A stretch of DNA of 64,000 nt from an uncultured Verrucomicrobiota bacterium (GTDB taxonomy: Bacteria > Verrucomicrobiota > Verrucomicrobiia > Limisphaerales > UBA9464): positions 62,001-126,000 of the forward strand of contig CAIJLV010000105.1 of the NCBI GenBank assembly GCA_903821635.1, given 5' to 3'. Under the pieces are notes generated by a model that was given only the letters and a program-made list of their open reading frames with translations, did no database searches and had not been told where the DNA came from. The position numbers were made by a program, and so were the translations under genes. Within the stretch, counting starts at the first letter, position 1. Every line of letters begins with the position of its first letter. Positions 8,913 to 18,172 of the stretch are shown here, piece by piece.

Positions 8913-10517
8913 TTATTCGGAAGGAGACGGTGAACCGGGGGGCGAAGGCGGCGGCTCTTGCCGGCCTTTGAAACGGGCCCGGGCTAGTTCGAGGAAATCG
9001 TGCGCCTGGGGCAGTTTCAACCCGAGGGCAAAGCCGAAATACACGCCGCTGGCGGCGCCGATGGCGCCAAAAACAGTGATAATTTGCGCGCCCAACGTCA
9101 GCGAGCCGAGGGCCAGTTTGAGCTGGTGGGCGGTGAACCACGCAATGGCTCCGGCCGCCGCCGCGGCGGCTCCCACGCCGGCGAAGTTCCCGGCCAAGTC
9201 GCGGATGCTGAGTTTCGGCAGCTTCTTGCGGAGGGCAAAAGCCAGTAAACCAGAGTTCAGGATCGCACTGAGCGTGTTGGCGAGGCCCATGCCGCCCTGC
9301 TTGAAAAGCGGAATCAGGAAGAGCGAGATCAGTAGGTTAAAGCCGAGGCAGAACAGGCTAATCCGCATCGGGGTCTTGGTGTCGCCGAGGGCGTAGAAGG
9401 CGCGTGCGATCAGGTTATTGACGGAAAAGGCGACGAGTCCCGGCGCCAAGTTCAGCAAGGCCCACGTCGCACGACCGGTGGCTTCGGCCGTAAATTCACC
9501 GCGCTCGAACAACAGCCGGATCATCGGCTCGGCCAGCGCCAGCAGCAGCACCGTCGCCAAGCCATTGATGAAGACCACTTGCAGCAGGCCTTCACGGAAG
9601 ACTTGGCGGAATTCGGGCAGCTTCTTTTCCGCCGCGAGGGAGCTGAGTTCAGTCAGGAGGTAAGTCGCCAGCGAAACCCCGACGATGCCCTGTGGTAATT
9701 CCATCAGGCGCACCGCGTAGTTGAACGACGCCACGGCGGAATCGGTGACGCGGAAGGCAATGGCTTGGGTGACCACCACGTTCACTTGGTAGGCCGCGAC
9801 GCCGAGGGCGGCGGGGGCCATGCGTCGGGCGACCTGCCGCACAGTCGGATCGCGCAGGGGATTCACCCACCGTAAGCGGAACCCCTCCTTGACCAAGGCC
9901 GGCCACTGAAACGCCGCCTGCACTAGGCCGGCGATGACTAATCCGAAGGCGAGCCCAAAGATTTGGCGCTCCTGGGTCAGGCCGAAGCGGGGCGCCAGCC
10001 AAAACACCGAACCGATCATGACCAGATTCAGCGTCGCGGCCCCCAAGGCGGGCATGAAAAAATGCCCGCGGGCATTTAACATGCCGATGAATACGGCCGC
10101 CAAGCAGACGAAGCCGAGGTAAGGGAACATTACAAACAGGAGGCGGGCGACCAATTCCTGCCGAGCCTCGAACGGATAATACAGGATGGCGAACGCGAGC
10201 CCCGCCATCCCGAGCGTGACGAGCAGGGTGCAAACTGCCACGAGGGCGCAGATTACGGCATTGGCGGCCTTCCAAGTCGCGGCTTCGCCCTCGTTGGCCT
10301 CCTTGTTCTTAAAGATCGGGATAAACGCGGCCGTGAGTGCGCCTTCCCCGAGCAGACGCCGAAACAGGTTCGGGATTTGCAGCGCGAGAATGAAGGCGCT
10401 GGCCACGCCAGAGTCGCCCATGAATTTGGCGTAAACCGACTCCCGAACAAAGCCGAGCAGGCGACTGATCAAAGTCGCTGCACCGGCTGCACTGGAGGAA
10501 CGGAGGAGTCGAGACAT
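8913..10517 (-). CDS. murJ: Lipid II flippase MurJ (MviN)
   Basis: 534 residues with about 14 transmembrane helices, the length and topology of MurJ, which flips lipid II across the inner membrane for peptidoglycan synthesis. Family marks include the N-terminal GAATLISRLLGFVRES, the IPNLFRRLLGEGALTAAF loop and PFLGF-like FPYLGFV. ATG 10517 (MSRLLRSSS) matches family starts; the frame continues upstream without an earlier conserved sequence. A basic, proline-rich tail (KGRQEPPPSPPGSPSPS) ends the protein. It is followed at 5 bases by the TPR gene and faces the acyltransferase remnant divergently. Confidence 0.95.
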   Translation of the reverse strand: MSRLLRSSSAAGAATLISRLLGFVRESVYAKFMGDSGVASAFILALQIPNLFRRLLGEGALTAAFIPIFKNKEANEGEAATWKAANAVICALVAVCTLLVTLGMAGLAFAILYYPFEARQELVARLLFVMFPYLGFVCLAAVFIGMLNARGHFFMPALGAATLNLVMIGSVFWLAPRFGLTQERQIFGLAFGLVIAGLVQAAFQWPALVKEGFRLRWVNPLRDPTVRQVARRMAPAALGVAAYQVNVVVTQAIAFRVTDSAVASFNYAVRLMELPQGIVGVSLATYLLTELSSLAAEKKLPEFRQVFREGLLQVVFINGLATVLLLALAEPMIRLLFERGEFTAEATGRATWALLNLAPGLVAFSVNNLIARAFYALGDTKTPMRISLFCLGFNLLISLFLIPLFKQGGMGLANTLSAILNSGLLAFALRKKLPKLSIRDLAGNFAGVGAAAAAAGAIAWFTAHQLKLALGSLTLGAQIITVFGAIGAASGVYFGFALGLKLPQAHDFLELARARFKGRQEPPPSPPGSPSPSE

Positions 10518-10666
10518 GTGGCGGCGGGATTGTTCGGGAAACCCAGCGGAAGGCCAATCTGCAATTCCCACTTGGGCGGAGCCGAATTGCGCCCGGGCGT
10601 CACTGGATTTGCACTCGGGCGGGTTTGAGGATTGGTCCCGGGGATCGAATTTACTAGCCTCGGGCC

Positions 10667-11221
10667 GTGTCGAGTCCGGCCTCATCAGCCTCAACCCGCG
10701 TCCATTGGCTTCCCGGTTTGGACGCCTTGCGTGCCTTTTCAATTGTTTGGGTCGGGTGGTTTCACTTGGAGGCCCGCGATCATCTTTTGAACGAGGGCTG
10801 GGTCCGGCAACTGGTCTTGCGTGGGGTTTCCGGGGTCACTGTATTCTTTGTCATTAGCGGGTTTCTGATCACGACTCTGCTGCTCAAGGAGGAGGCCCGG
10901 GAGGGCCGGATCAGTCTGGCTGGATTTTACCGGCGGCGGGCCTATCGCATTCTCCCGGCGGCCTTGGTCTATCTTGCGGTCGCTTGGCTGTTCGCGCTGG
11001 CCAATAAGCTGCCCTTGAATCCGGCGGAATGGCTCGGCGCCGCCTTATTTTTCCGAAATTTGGTGCCGGCGGGCCCGAACTCACATCTCACGGCACACTT
11101 TTGGAGCCTTTCCATCGAGGAACAATTCTACCTGGCTTCGGCTCTGGTCGCCGCCGTGAGTAGCTATTACTTGATTGAGCAGCCCATCCTGCGGCTTCGC
11201 GAACGTCGCCCTTCGGTCTGA
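10667..11221 (+). CDS. Acyltransferase-3 family protein with large internal deletion, probably non-functional
   Basis: 184 residues from a GTG at 10667. The first about 150 residues match the start of membrane O-acyltransferases of the OafA/YrhL type: LPGLDALRAFSIVWVGWFH, FFVISGFLITTLLL, FYRRRAYRILPAA and AHFWSLSIEEQFYL. Directly after EEQFYL comes SSYYLIEQPILRLRERR, which is normally the last transmembrane helix and C-terminus of a 340-400 residue enzyme. Roughly 150-200 residues (several helices) are therefore missing in frame, at about 11134. The catalytic-type His and Arg of the N-terminal half remain, but the fold is unlikely to be complete. I consider it a decaying gene. recQ begins 4 bases after its stop. 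Confidence 0.8.
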   Translation: MSSPASSASTRVHWLPGLDALRAFSIVWVGWFHLEARDHLLNEGWVRQLVLRGVSGVTVFFVISGFLITTLLLKEEAREGRISLAGFYRRRAYRILPAALVYLAVAWLFALANKLPLNPAEWLGAALFFRNLVPAGPNSHLTAHFWSLSIEEQFYLASALVAAVSSYYLIEQPILRLRERRPSV

Positions 11222-11225
11222 CTGT

Positions 11226-13433
11226 ATGCTCACGCCTCAACGATCCGATTTGCCTGACCTGCTCACTCCGCTCAAGGAGGTGTTTGGCTACACCTCGTTT
11301 CGCCCGCTGCAGGAGGACATCATCCGCGACTCAATGGCCGGCAAGGATGTGTTTGCCCTCCTGCCGACCGGCGGTGGCAAGTCCCTCTGCTTCCAGTTGC
11401 CGGCACTCGTGCGGCCGGGGCTGACAGTCGTAATCTCCCCGCTGATCGCGTTGATGAAGGATCAGGTGGACTCGCTTCAGGCCAATGGCGTGGCGGCCAC
11501 CTACCTCAACTCGACCCTTTCGGACGCCGAACGCAGCACCCGGTGGCGGGGTTTGAATGCCCGCGAATTCAAGCTGCTCTACGTCGCGCCCGAACGCCTC
11601 ATGGTCGGCACGATGCGTGACGATCTCAACCGCTGGGGCGTCAATTGCATCGCGGTGGACGAGGCTCATTGCATCAGTGAATGGGGGCACGACTTCCGTC
11701 CCGAATATCGGCAACTCCGCAACCTGCGAGAGCGGATGCCGGACCTGCCGTTCATGGCGCTGACCGCGACCGCCACTGAACGCGTCCGCGCTGACATCAT
11801 CGGCCAGTTGCACCTGCGCGAGCCGGCCATCTACGTCGCCAGCTTCAATCGGCCCAACCTCACCTACCGCGTCGTGCCCAAGTCCGGCGGCTACCGGCAG
11901 GTGTTGGATTTCCTGCGCGAGCGGCCCAAGGACAGCGGCATTATCTACTGCTCGAGCCGGGCCGGCGTGGACAGTCTCGCCGCCAAACTGGTCGAGGACG
12001 GTATCAAAGCCTCGCCTTACCACGCGGGTATGGAGAAGGACGACCGCGGCCGGAGCCAAGATCGGTTCCTGCGTGACGAGGTCCGCGTCATTTGCGCCAC
12101 GATTGCGTTCGGCATGGGGATCAATAAGTCGAACGTGCGCTTCGTAGTGCACTACGATCTGCCGAAAAACATCGAGGGCTATTACCAAGAAACCGGGCGT
12201 GCCGGTCGCGATGGGCTGCCGAGCGAATGTCTGCTGCTCTTCAGCCCCGGCGACGTCGTGAAGCAGCAGCGCTTCATCGACGAAAAGCCCGACGAGAACG
12301 AGCGCCGCATTGCCCGCGAGCAGCTCCAAACCATGACCCATTACGCCGAGTGCCCGGAGTGCCGGCGCGTGATGTTGCTCGATTACTTTGCCGAGGAATT
12401 CTCCGCGGACGATTGCGGCGCGTGCGACAACTGCCTAGCGCCCCGGTCCACCTATGAAGGCACCGTCGCAGCTCAAAAGTTGATGAGCTGCATCTTCCGT
12501 ATTCGCCAGAAAAGCGGCTTCACGGTGGGGTTGAATCACGTCGTCGCGGTGCTCACCGGCAGCGAAAGCGAAAAAGTCCGGCAGTGGGGCCACGACCAGC
12601 TCACGACCTATGGCATTGGCCAGGAACATTCCCGCAACGAGTGGGGCGCCATTGCCCGGGAGTTAATGCGCCTAGGCTTCCTCGGGCAAAGCACCGGCCA
12701 GTTTCCCACCGTGGAAGTGACTGCGGAAGGCATGGCTGCGCTGAAGGATCGGCGGACAATTAGACTGACGAAGCCGATGGAGGCCGGCCGCAGTCGGACG
12801 GAACGGGCGGGTGAAATCGCCTGTGACGAACTCCTCTTCGACAAGCTGCGGCAACTCCGTAAACAACTTGCCGATGCGCAGGGGTTGCCCGCCTACATCG
12901 TCTTTGGCGACAACTCGCTCCGCTTCATGGCCCGATTCTACCCGACCACGGAAGGCGAATTTCGACGTATCTCCGGGGTCGGCGACGCCAAGTGGAAAGC
13001 CTATGGCCCGCCATTTCTCGAAGAAGTCCAAGCGCACTTACAGACTAATCCGCGCCAAATCTTCGCGGAGGATTCCTTCGTCCCGCCGCCCCCCCGGGCC
13101 ACCGCCGGCGGCAAATCGCGCGGCGAGCTCCTGACCGATACGGTGAAGGAAACCCTGCGCCTCTACCGCGGCGGGCTGACGCCCGCGGCTATCGCCCGAC
13201 AACGTGACGTGAAGGAAAGCACCGTGGCGTCACACCTCGCCAACGCGGTCGAGGCCGGCGAGACGGTGGACCTCACGCAGTTTTTCACCGCCGCGCAGGC
13301 CGCCGAAATGCAGGCGGCGTTTGAGCAAGCTGGCTGGGGTATGTTGAGCGGCGCGCACGCCGTGCTCGGCGGCCGCTACGATTACTCGGTGCTCCGGCTG
13401 TTTCGCGCCTGGCACGCCACGCAGAAGCCGTAG
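11226..13433 (+). CDS. recQ: ATP-dependent DNA helicase RecQ
   Basis: 735 residues. 3'-5' helicase for recombination and replication repair. Domains in order: helicase core with Walker A LLPTGGGKS (about 46-54) and DEAH (about 145) followed by CISEWGHDFRPEY; second RecA lobe with ATIAFGMGINKSNVRFV and GRAGRDG; RQC zinc site with four cysteines (CPECRR, CGACDNC); winged helix; HRDC domain (RQLRKQLADAQGLPAYIVF); and a C-terminal helix-turn-helix (LTPAAIARQRDVKESTVASH). ATG 11226 gives the family N-terminus; the longer frame to 11175 would overlap the upstream gene. Confidence 0.97.
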   Translation: MLTPQRSDLPDLLTPLKEVFGYTSFRPLQEDIIRDSMAGKDVFALLPTGGGKSLCFQLPALVRPGLTVVISPLIALMKDQVDSLQANGVAATYLNSTLSDAERSTRWRGLNAREFKLLYVAPERLMVGTMRDDLNRWGVNCIAVDEAHCISEWGHDFRPEYRQLRNLRERMPDLPFMALTATATERVRADIIGQLHLREPAIYVASFNRPNLTYRVVPKSGGYRQVLDFLRERPKDSGIIYCSSRAGVDSLAAKLVEDGIKASPYHAGMEKDDRGRSQDRFLRDEVRVICATIAFGMGINKSNVRFVVHYDLPKNIEGYYQETGRAGRDGLPSECLLLFSPGDVVKQQRFIDEKPDENERRIAREQLQTMTHYAECPECRRVMLLDYFAEEFSADDCGACDNCLAPRSTYEGTVAAQKLMSCIFRIRQKSGFTVGLNHVVAVLTGSESEKVRQWGHDQLTTYGIGQEHSRNEWGAIARELMRLGFLGQSTGQFPTVEVTAEGMAALKDRRTIRLTKPMEAGRSRTERAGEIACDELLFDKLRQLRKQLADAQGLPAYIVFGDNSLRFMARFYPTTEGEFRRISGVGDAKWKAYGPPFLEEVQAHLQTNPRQIFAEDSFVPPPPRATAGGKSRGELLTDTVKETLRLYRGGLTPAAIARQRDVKESTVASHLANAVEAGETVDLTQFFTAAQAAEMQAAFEQAGWGMLSGAHAVLGGRYDYSVLRLFRAWHATQKP

Positions 13434-13513
13434 ACCGGGAGCGCAGTCTAGCGCCTGCGGGGGCGGAAATCGTTGACCACGACGACAACAATCCGGCCTG
13501 ACCGCCGGTTGCC

Positions 13514-14470
13514 TCACGCCCCGAACGCCTTCCGCAGCAGTTTGATGCTCTTGGGCACCGCGGTGTCGGGGTTTTCCTTACCCTCCATTTCCAGCGCGAC
13601 CCAGCCGGTATAGCCGGCGGTGGCCAGGATCTTCGCGATGCGCGGGTAATCCAGGTCGAGCGTATACCATTCGCCGCCGCCGAAGTAGGTCTTGGCCTGC
13701 ACGTAAACCGCCTTGGGTGCAACCAGCGCCAACTTGTCGTAGGGATCTTCGAGGAAGTTGCCGGTGTCGAGCATCACGCCGACCCACGGAGAGGTGATCT
13801 CCTTGGCGATTCGCAACAGACCCTCGGGCGAACGCGTGAGGCCCCAGTGATTTTCCACCGCCAACGTCACGCCGCATTCCTCGGCCTTGGGGATGCACTG
13901 GTTCAGGCAATCCACGCACCACTTGAAACCGTCGTCCTCGGTGTAGCCGGGCAGGATGGGCTCCAGGCCGCGCGCCTTCATCAGGTCGTCAAAGCTCTTG
14001 ATCGTGTTCCAACGGCCCGAATTGATCCGCACCACGCCGATGCCGAGCGCGTAGGCGATCTCGATGCACTTTTTGGTGTGCTCGACCTGCGCCTTGAGGA
14101 AAGCCGGATCGGGATCGACGAAATCCTGGTGAATGCTCAGGCAGCAATAGCTCACGCCATGGCGCGCCGCGTGGCGCTTGAGCCGGGCGAGGTAACCACG
14201 GTGGTCGGCCGTCAGCGGCTCTTTCTCCGGCAAGTCCATCTGGCGATGCAGCACGTCCACGCCCGCGACGCCAAGGGCGGCCGCCTTCTCGACAACCTGC
14301 TCGATGGTCACCTTGGGTTCGCGGAAGTGCCAGTAGCTGTAACTCGCGATGGCGAGTTGCACGCGGTTTCGCGGCTTCGGCGCGGCGGCCGTGGCCGCGA
14401 GCGGCAAGGTGGCGGCAGAACCGGCTACGAGCGCGGCCGAGGTCAGGAAGGAACGGCGGGAGGTGTTCAT
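13514..14470 (-). CDS. Tat-exported sugar phosphate isomerase/epimerase-like TIM-barrel protein
   Basis: 318 residues. A twin-arginine signal (NTSRRSFLTSAALVAGSA, cleavage around AATAAA) is followed by an AP-endonuclease-2/xylose-isomerase-like barrel. Metal-site type residues are seen in LSIHQDF, LAVENHWG, VMLDTGNF and VALEMEG. Such exported proteins are abundant in Verrucomicrobiota and Planctomycetota and probably act on sugars, but the substrate is unknown. It faces the FHA gene divergently across a 351-base gap and converges on recQ. Confidence 0.9.
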   Translation of the reverse strand: MNTSRRSFLTSAALVAGSAATLPLAATAAAPKPRNRVQLAIASYSYWHFREPKVTIEQVVEKAAALGVAGVDVLHRQMDLPEKEPLTADHRGYLARLKRHAARHGVSYCCLSIHQDFVDPDPAFLKAQVEHTKKCIEIAYALGIGVVRINSGRWNTIKSFDDLMKARGLEPILPGYTEDDGFKWCVDCLNQCIPKAEECGVTLAVENHWGLTRSPEGLLRIAKEITSPWVGVMLDTGNFLEDPYDKLALVAPKAVYVQAKTYFGGGEWYTLDLDYPRIAKILATAGYTGWVALEMEGKENPDTAVPKSIKLLRKAFGA

Positions 14471-14821
14471 GGCTGTCGTCGTTCAAGCGTATGGGGGTTG
14501 GGAACGAAGTCACGCCGGACCGTGGGTCGCCCTCGATGACGGAGCCCTGAAACGCGGAGCCCTGAAACGGCGAGGGCCCCAGGCGGGCTGACGGATTGGG
14601 GTTGGTTGTATCCGCCGGTTGCGGATGGCAGCGGGCGCCGTGCGAAATGTTTGGCCGAGCCCAACAGATTCACCGACTACACCACGGATTGGATCCACTC
14701 CAGCGCGCGTTGGTCGCTGCTGGTGGGCTTGAGACGATTGGGTGCCGGCCTCCGAAACACTCGACAGAAGTGTGTGGACCGCAGTATTGGCATGGCATCC
14801 GCTAACTAAAATCCACTGCCC
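14471..14821. other. Divergent intergenic region with 15-base tandem duplication
   Basis: This 351-base gap lies between two divergent genes and must hold both promoters, though I cannot place them confidently. It contains a 15-base direct repeat, GGAGCCCTGAAACGC at 14541-14555 and GGAGCCCTGAAACGG at 14556-14570, with a single difference at the end. A short frame on the plus strand (14606-14809) has no recognisable similarity and I do not call it a gene. No tRNA-like fold was found. Confidence 0.5.
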
Positions 14822-15457
14822 ATGGTGCTCTATTTGCTTAAAGGCGTGACGATGCCGCTCGAATTCGGGCTGCGCACGGGCTTGAACACCGTGGGGCGTA
14901 ATCCGACCAACGACTTCTGCATACACGAGGCTAGCGTCTCCAGTTTTCATGCGGAAGTGACGGTGTTGGAGGATGGACGGGGCGTGATTGTGCGGGATCT
15001 CCAATCCACAAACGGAACCTTCATTGATGGTCAACCCGTGGAAGAGGTCGAATTGTTACGCGGCCACGCGCTTCAGTTTGGATCCGTCGAACTCCGGCTC
15101 GAACTCCGGGAGATTGAAATCAAGGTTCCCGCGCTGACTGAACTAGCCTCGGCCCAGCCCTCCGGGGTGGCTGCGGTATTGGACGATGGGCAGGTGGCGT
15201 GCTCTCGTGACCCGCACCTGCCGGCGACGCACGAGGCGACAGAGGGCTGCCAAGCGGTCATCAAATGTCCGGGCGTATTCAACGCGGCTTCGATGCGGGC
15301 GGTGAAACTGTCCGGCGGGAAGGCAGGGGTGCTGTTTTTTTGTCCGGACTGTAATGCGAAATGTCGGCCGATTCCTGGCAACCAAGACTCTAACCAGAAG
15401 AAGAAGAGTCTGTTCTCCCGCCTCACCCAGACCATTCACCTTGGCTGGAAAAAGTGA
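14822..15457 (+). CDS. FHA-domain protein with cysteine-rich tail
   Basis: 211 residues. Residues about 5-95 form a forkhead-associated domain: NTVGRNPTNDFCI, the serine loop ASVSSFHAEV, then LQSTNGTFIDG. FHA domains bind phosphothreonine peptides, so the protein likely reads Ser/Thr-kinase signals in the cytosol. The C-terminal 80 residues carry cysteine groups (CQAVIKC and FFCPDCNAKC) that could form a zinc ribbon, then a lysine-rich end. No kinase gene is adjacent. ATG 14822 has no Shine-Dalgarno sequence. It converges with the pseudouridine synthase 22 bases away. Confidence 0.9.
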   Translation: MVLYLLKGVTMPLEFGLRTGLNTVGRNPTNDFCIHEASVSSFHAEVTVLEDGRGVIVRDLQSTNGTFIDGQPVEEVELLRGHALQFGSVELRLELREIEIKVPALTELASAQPSGVAAVLDDGQVACSRDPHLPATHEATEGCQAVIKCPGVFNAASMRAVKLSGGKAGVLFFCPDCNAKCRPIPGNQDSNQKKKSLFSRLTQTIHLGWKK

Positions 15458-15479
15458 AGCGGCACGAAGCTGAACGGGC

Positions 15480-16289
15480 CTACGCTCGAGTGGCAAACCG
15501 CCGCAAATTCTTGAGGGCGACCGTTAGGGTCTTTGGGAGGGGAGCTTCCATCGCGACGAGTTCGCCCGTTGCGGGATGCGGCAGTTCCAACCGCCACGCG
15601 TGCAGTGCCAGACTGCTGATCAGCGGCGTTTCTTTATCGCCGGGGCTAATCCGATAGCCCCGCTTGATTTTCGACAACAGCAGGTCTTCACCGCCGTAGG
15701 CAGAGTCGCCGTAGATACTGTGGCCGCAGTCCTGTAGGTGGACCCGGAGTTGATGGGTGCGGCCAGTGAATGGCCGGCATTCGACCAACGAACAGCCGAC
15801 AAAGCGCTCCGTCACTCGGAAATCGGTCAGTGCTCGTTTGCCTTGTCCGCTGATCGCCATGAGACCGGGCTTGAACCAATGGGGGGCAAGCCGGTTTTCA
15901 ACCGTAAACTCGTCCTCCGGCGGATTACCCATGACCAAGGCGAGATAGGTTTTTTTCGGAACTTCGGAGCCGAAATGGTTGGCCATTTTCACCAAGGCAT
16001 CGCGGTCCTTGGCGAGCAGGAAAACACCGGTCGTCTCAAAGTCGAGCCGGTGCACATTGGCGAGGTAAGTGATGCCATGGTCGGCGGCCCACGGCCGCCC
16101 ACTGGCGATGCCCTCGTGCAAGAGGCGCATCAAGTTCGGGCGTTTGGCGTCGTAACGATCCGGGGACGATAAAAGTCGGGCCGGTTTGTTGAGCGCCAAG
16201 ATCTGAGAGTCCTCGTAAACCACGGGGACCTCCCAAGACTCACCGGTGGCCGGTGAGGATAACCGGACCAGCCGCCCTGAGGGCTTCAT
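15480..16289 (-). CDS. RluA-family pseudouridine synthase
   Basis: 269 residues. Isomerises uridine to pseudouridine in rRNA or tRNA. The catalytic aspartate is in NVHRLDFETTG; other family motifs are ILALNKPARLL, GRTHQLRVHLQDCGH and YGDSAYGG. There is no S4 RNA-binding domain at the N-terminus, so it is a short RluA/RluC-type enzyme; the exact target base cannot be told. It starts 7 bases after the stop of the PpiD/SurA-like gene and is likely co-transcribed with it. Confidence 0.93.
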   Translation of the reverse strand: MKPSGRLVRLSSPATGESWEVPVVYEDSQILALNKPARLLSSPDRYDAKRPNLMRLLHEGIASGRPWAADHGITYLANVHRLDFETTGVFLLAKDRDALVKMANHFGSEVPKKTYLALVMGNPPEDEFTVENRLAPHWFKPGLMAISGQGKRALTDFRVTERFVGCSLVECRPFTGRTHQLRVHLQDCGHSIYGDSAYGGEDLLLSKIKRGYRISPGDKETPLISSLALHAWRLELPHPATGELVAMEAPLPKTLTVALKNLRRFATRA

Positions 16290-16296
16290 GGCTGCG

Positions 16297-17967
16297 TTAC
16301 TGTGCGTCGGAATCTTGCTTCAAAAGGGCGGCGAGTCCGGACCTCTGGAATTCGCGACTGGCCCATTCTTGAAAGGCGAATGAACGGCGTTGTTGGCGCT
16401 GTTCTTCGAGGTAGGCATTGAGGCCGGCCTTCAAGGTGGCGTCGTCCACCGGCTTGCGCTCTTTGAGGAACACCACCAAGCCGCCATCCGCAGTGGGTTG
16501 GAAGCTGCTGGCCGAACCAGGCTTGAGGGAAAAGGCGGCCCCTTTGATCGAATTGGGATTCACCCGCGGGTCCAAGCCGGTGATCGTTTGGGCGGAGAGA
16601 GTGAAGGGCGGGAGCTCCTGAATTCGCACTGCGCGTTCCGCCGCCACGGCGGCCAAGCTTTTGCCTTGAGCCAGAGCGTTAGTGAGGGCGGCAGCGAAGG
16701 CTTCGCCATTTGCCCGGGCGGCTTCCTGCGATTTGAAGCGTTTGTAATCTTCGGTCACGCGCGATTGGATCGTGGCGTAGGTCGGGATTTCGCTGGGCAC
16801 CCGCTGAGTCAGCGCTGCAACGACCACGCCGCGGGCACCGCGCATGGGCAGGGTGAACGGATTGGCGTCGGATAACTTGGTCACCGCTTGAGAGAGGGTT
16901 GCGAGATCGTCCAATCCAGCTGGCCGGCCATTCTCCGCAAAGGGTTCGGTGGTGGCGACCGGGAGGCTGCGGTTAAGCGCTTCGTTGATCAGGTTGGCGG
17001 CAACGAGGGGAGTCATGCGATAAACCGCATTGGCGAACTCAGTTGCCTTGGCGTTGGCCAAGTCGCCCGCCCGTTGAGCGAGGGTCTCGGAGCGCAATTG
17101 CTCCAAGGCCGCCGCTTTAGCGAGCGGTTGCCCTTGCGGATCGGTGAAGGCCGTGGCGCCTCGTTGTAGGTAAACCTGTTCCAGTCGGTTCGTGAAGTCT
17201 GGCACCTTGGCCAAGTCGGCGCTGGCCTCGGCCATGAAGTTGGTCGTTTCAAACCGGACGTAGCTGAGGACGTAACGCTCGGGAATGCGATAGAATGCGA
17301 GTCGGTTGCTGTAGAACTGGGTGAGCGCAGCCGGCGCCAAGTTGACGGAGGCGAGGTAGTTCGAGGCCGAGAAGAAGGCGACGCTCGTGAGCAGGGATTC
17401 GTTTTCCCGCTGAAATTCGCGGGTGGCTTCGCGCGGCGTTACCAGTTCACCGCTCACGCCGACGACATCAGCGAGGTGCTCCCGCACGACTTGCAGATCG
17501 ACCCAAGCTTGAAAGTCGGCCTCGTTGAAGCCTTCACGCGAATTTTTAAGACGGGTATCGATGAAGGTGTCGTAGGTGACTGGGCCCCGCTCATCGCGCA
17601 GATTCTGCCGGATCCAAGTCGCGGCGGCCGCCGGGCTTACCACAATGCCGAAGTCCTTTGCCCGGGCCTTTAGCAGGAGGTTGAAGTAAGTTTCTTGGTT
17701 TAGGTCAAAGCCTTGTTGCTTGGCCCCCGCGGTGTCATAGCCATCGCCTAAGCGCAGGTAGCCACTCAAGCGGGCCAAACGATTGGCGGCACGCGCCTCG
17801 GTTGCCTTGATCGGCCGACCGTCAAGGCTCCCGTAGTTGCTGTCCCCGCCGGAACCACCTCCGCCCAGGTTGGAGCTGGGATTGAAGTAGACGACGAAAC
17901 TGATGATCACGGCGGCGCTGATGAAAATCCACAGCAGCCTCTGGTGTTTACGAATATGACCGGTCAT
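16297..17967 (-). CDS. Membrane-anchored SurA/PpiD-type periplasmic folding factor
   Basis: 556 residues. A short cytosolic end (TGHIRKHQRLLW) and one transmembrane helix (FISAAVIISFVVYF) resemble PpiD, which holds chaperone and parvulin-like domains in the periplasm near the Sec exit. The exterior part has a SurA-N-like helical region (about 60-260), then a long coiled region and a C-terminal segment (GAAFSLKPGSASSFQPTADGG) that resembles the end of a rotamase domain. Parvulin active-site residues are not obvious, so chaperone activity is more likely than prolyl isomerase activity. The 205-base gap upstream (17968-18172) shows nothing identifiable. Confidence 0.8.
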   Translation of the reverse strand: MTGHIRKHQRLLWIFISAAVIISFVVYFNPSSNLGGGGSGGDSNYGSLDGRPIKATEARAANRLARLSGYLRLGDGYDTAGAKQQGFDLNQETYFNLLLKARAKDFGIVVSPAAAATWIRQNLRDERGPVTYDTFIDTRLKNSREGFNEADFQAWVDLQVVREHLADVVGVSGELVTPREATREFQRENESLLTSVAFFSASNYLASVNLAPAALTQFYSNRLAFYRIPERYVLSYVRFETTNFMAEASADLAKVPDFTNRLEQVYLQRGATAFTDPQGQPLAKAAALEQLRSETLAQRAGDLANAKATEFANAVYRMTPLVAANLINEALNRSLPVATTEPFAENGRPAGLDDLATLSQAVTKLSDANPFTLPMRGARGVVVAALTQRVPSEIPTYATIQSRVTEDYKRFKSQEAARANGEAFAAALTNALAQGKSLAAVAAERAVRIQELPPFTLSAQTITGLDPRVNPNSIKGAAFSLKPGSASSFQPTADGGLVVFLKERKPVDDATLKAGLNAYLEEQRQQRRSFAFQEWASREFQRSGLAALLKQDSDAQ

Positions 17968-18172
17968 GGTGACAACGACGGATAAAGAGGCGCGAAGCCT
18001 AATGGCCCGCGAAAAATCCGGTCAAAGGCAAAAGCTGGCTCAATTTAAGCCCCTTGCCCGACTGCCGCTTGACATTGAGAGCTTGAACCTTGGTTGGTTG
18101 GCCGAATTTTACATTCGCAACGTTGAACCCGGCGTTCAGTAGCGGGGCGGGTGCCTGTTCCCGGTGGGAGGA

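Noticed and set aside
14596..14806. tRNA or small gene in the gap before the FHA gene
   Set aside because: No T-loop GTTCRANNC with matching arms, and the short frames have no similarity.
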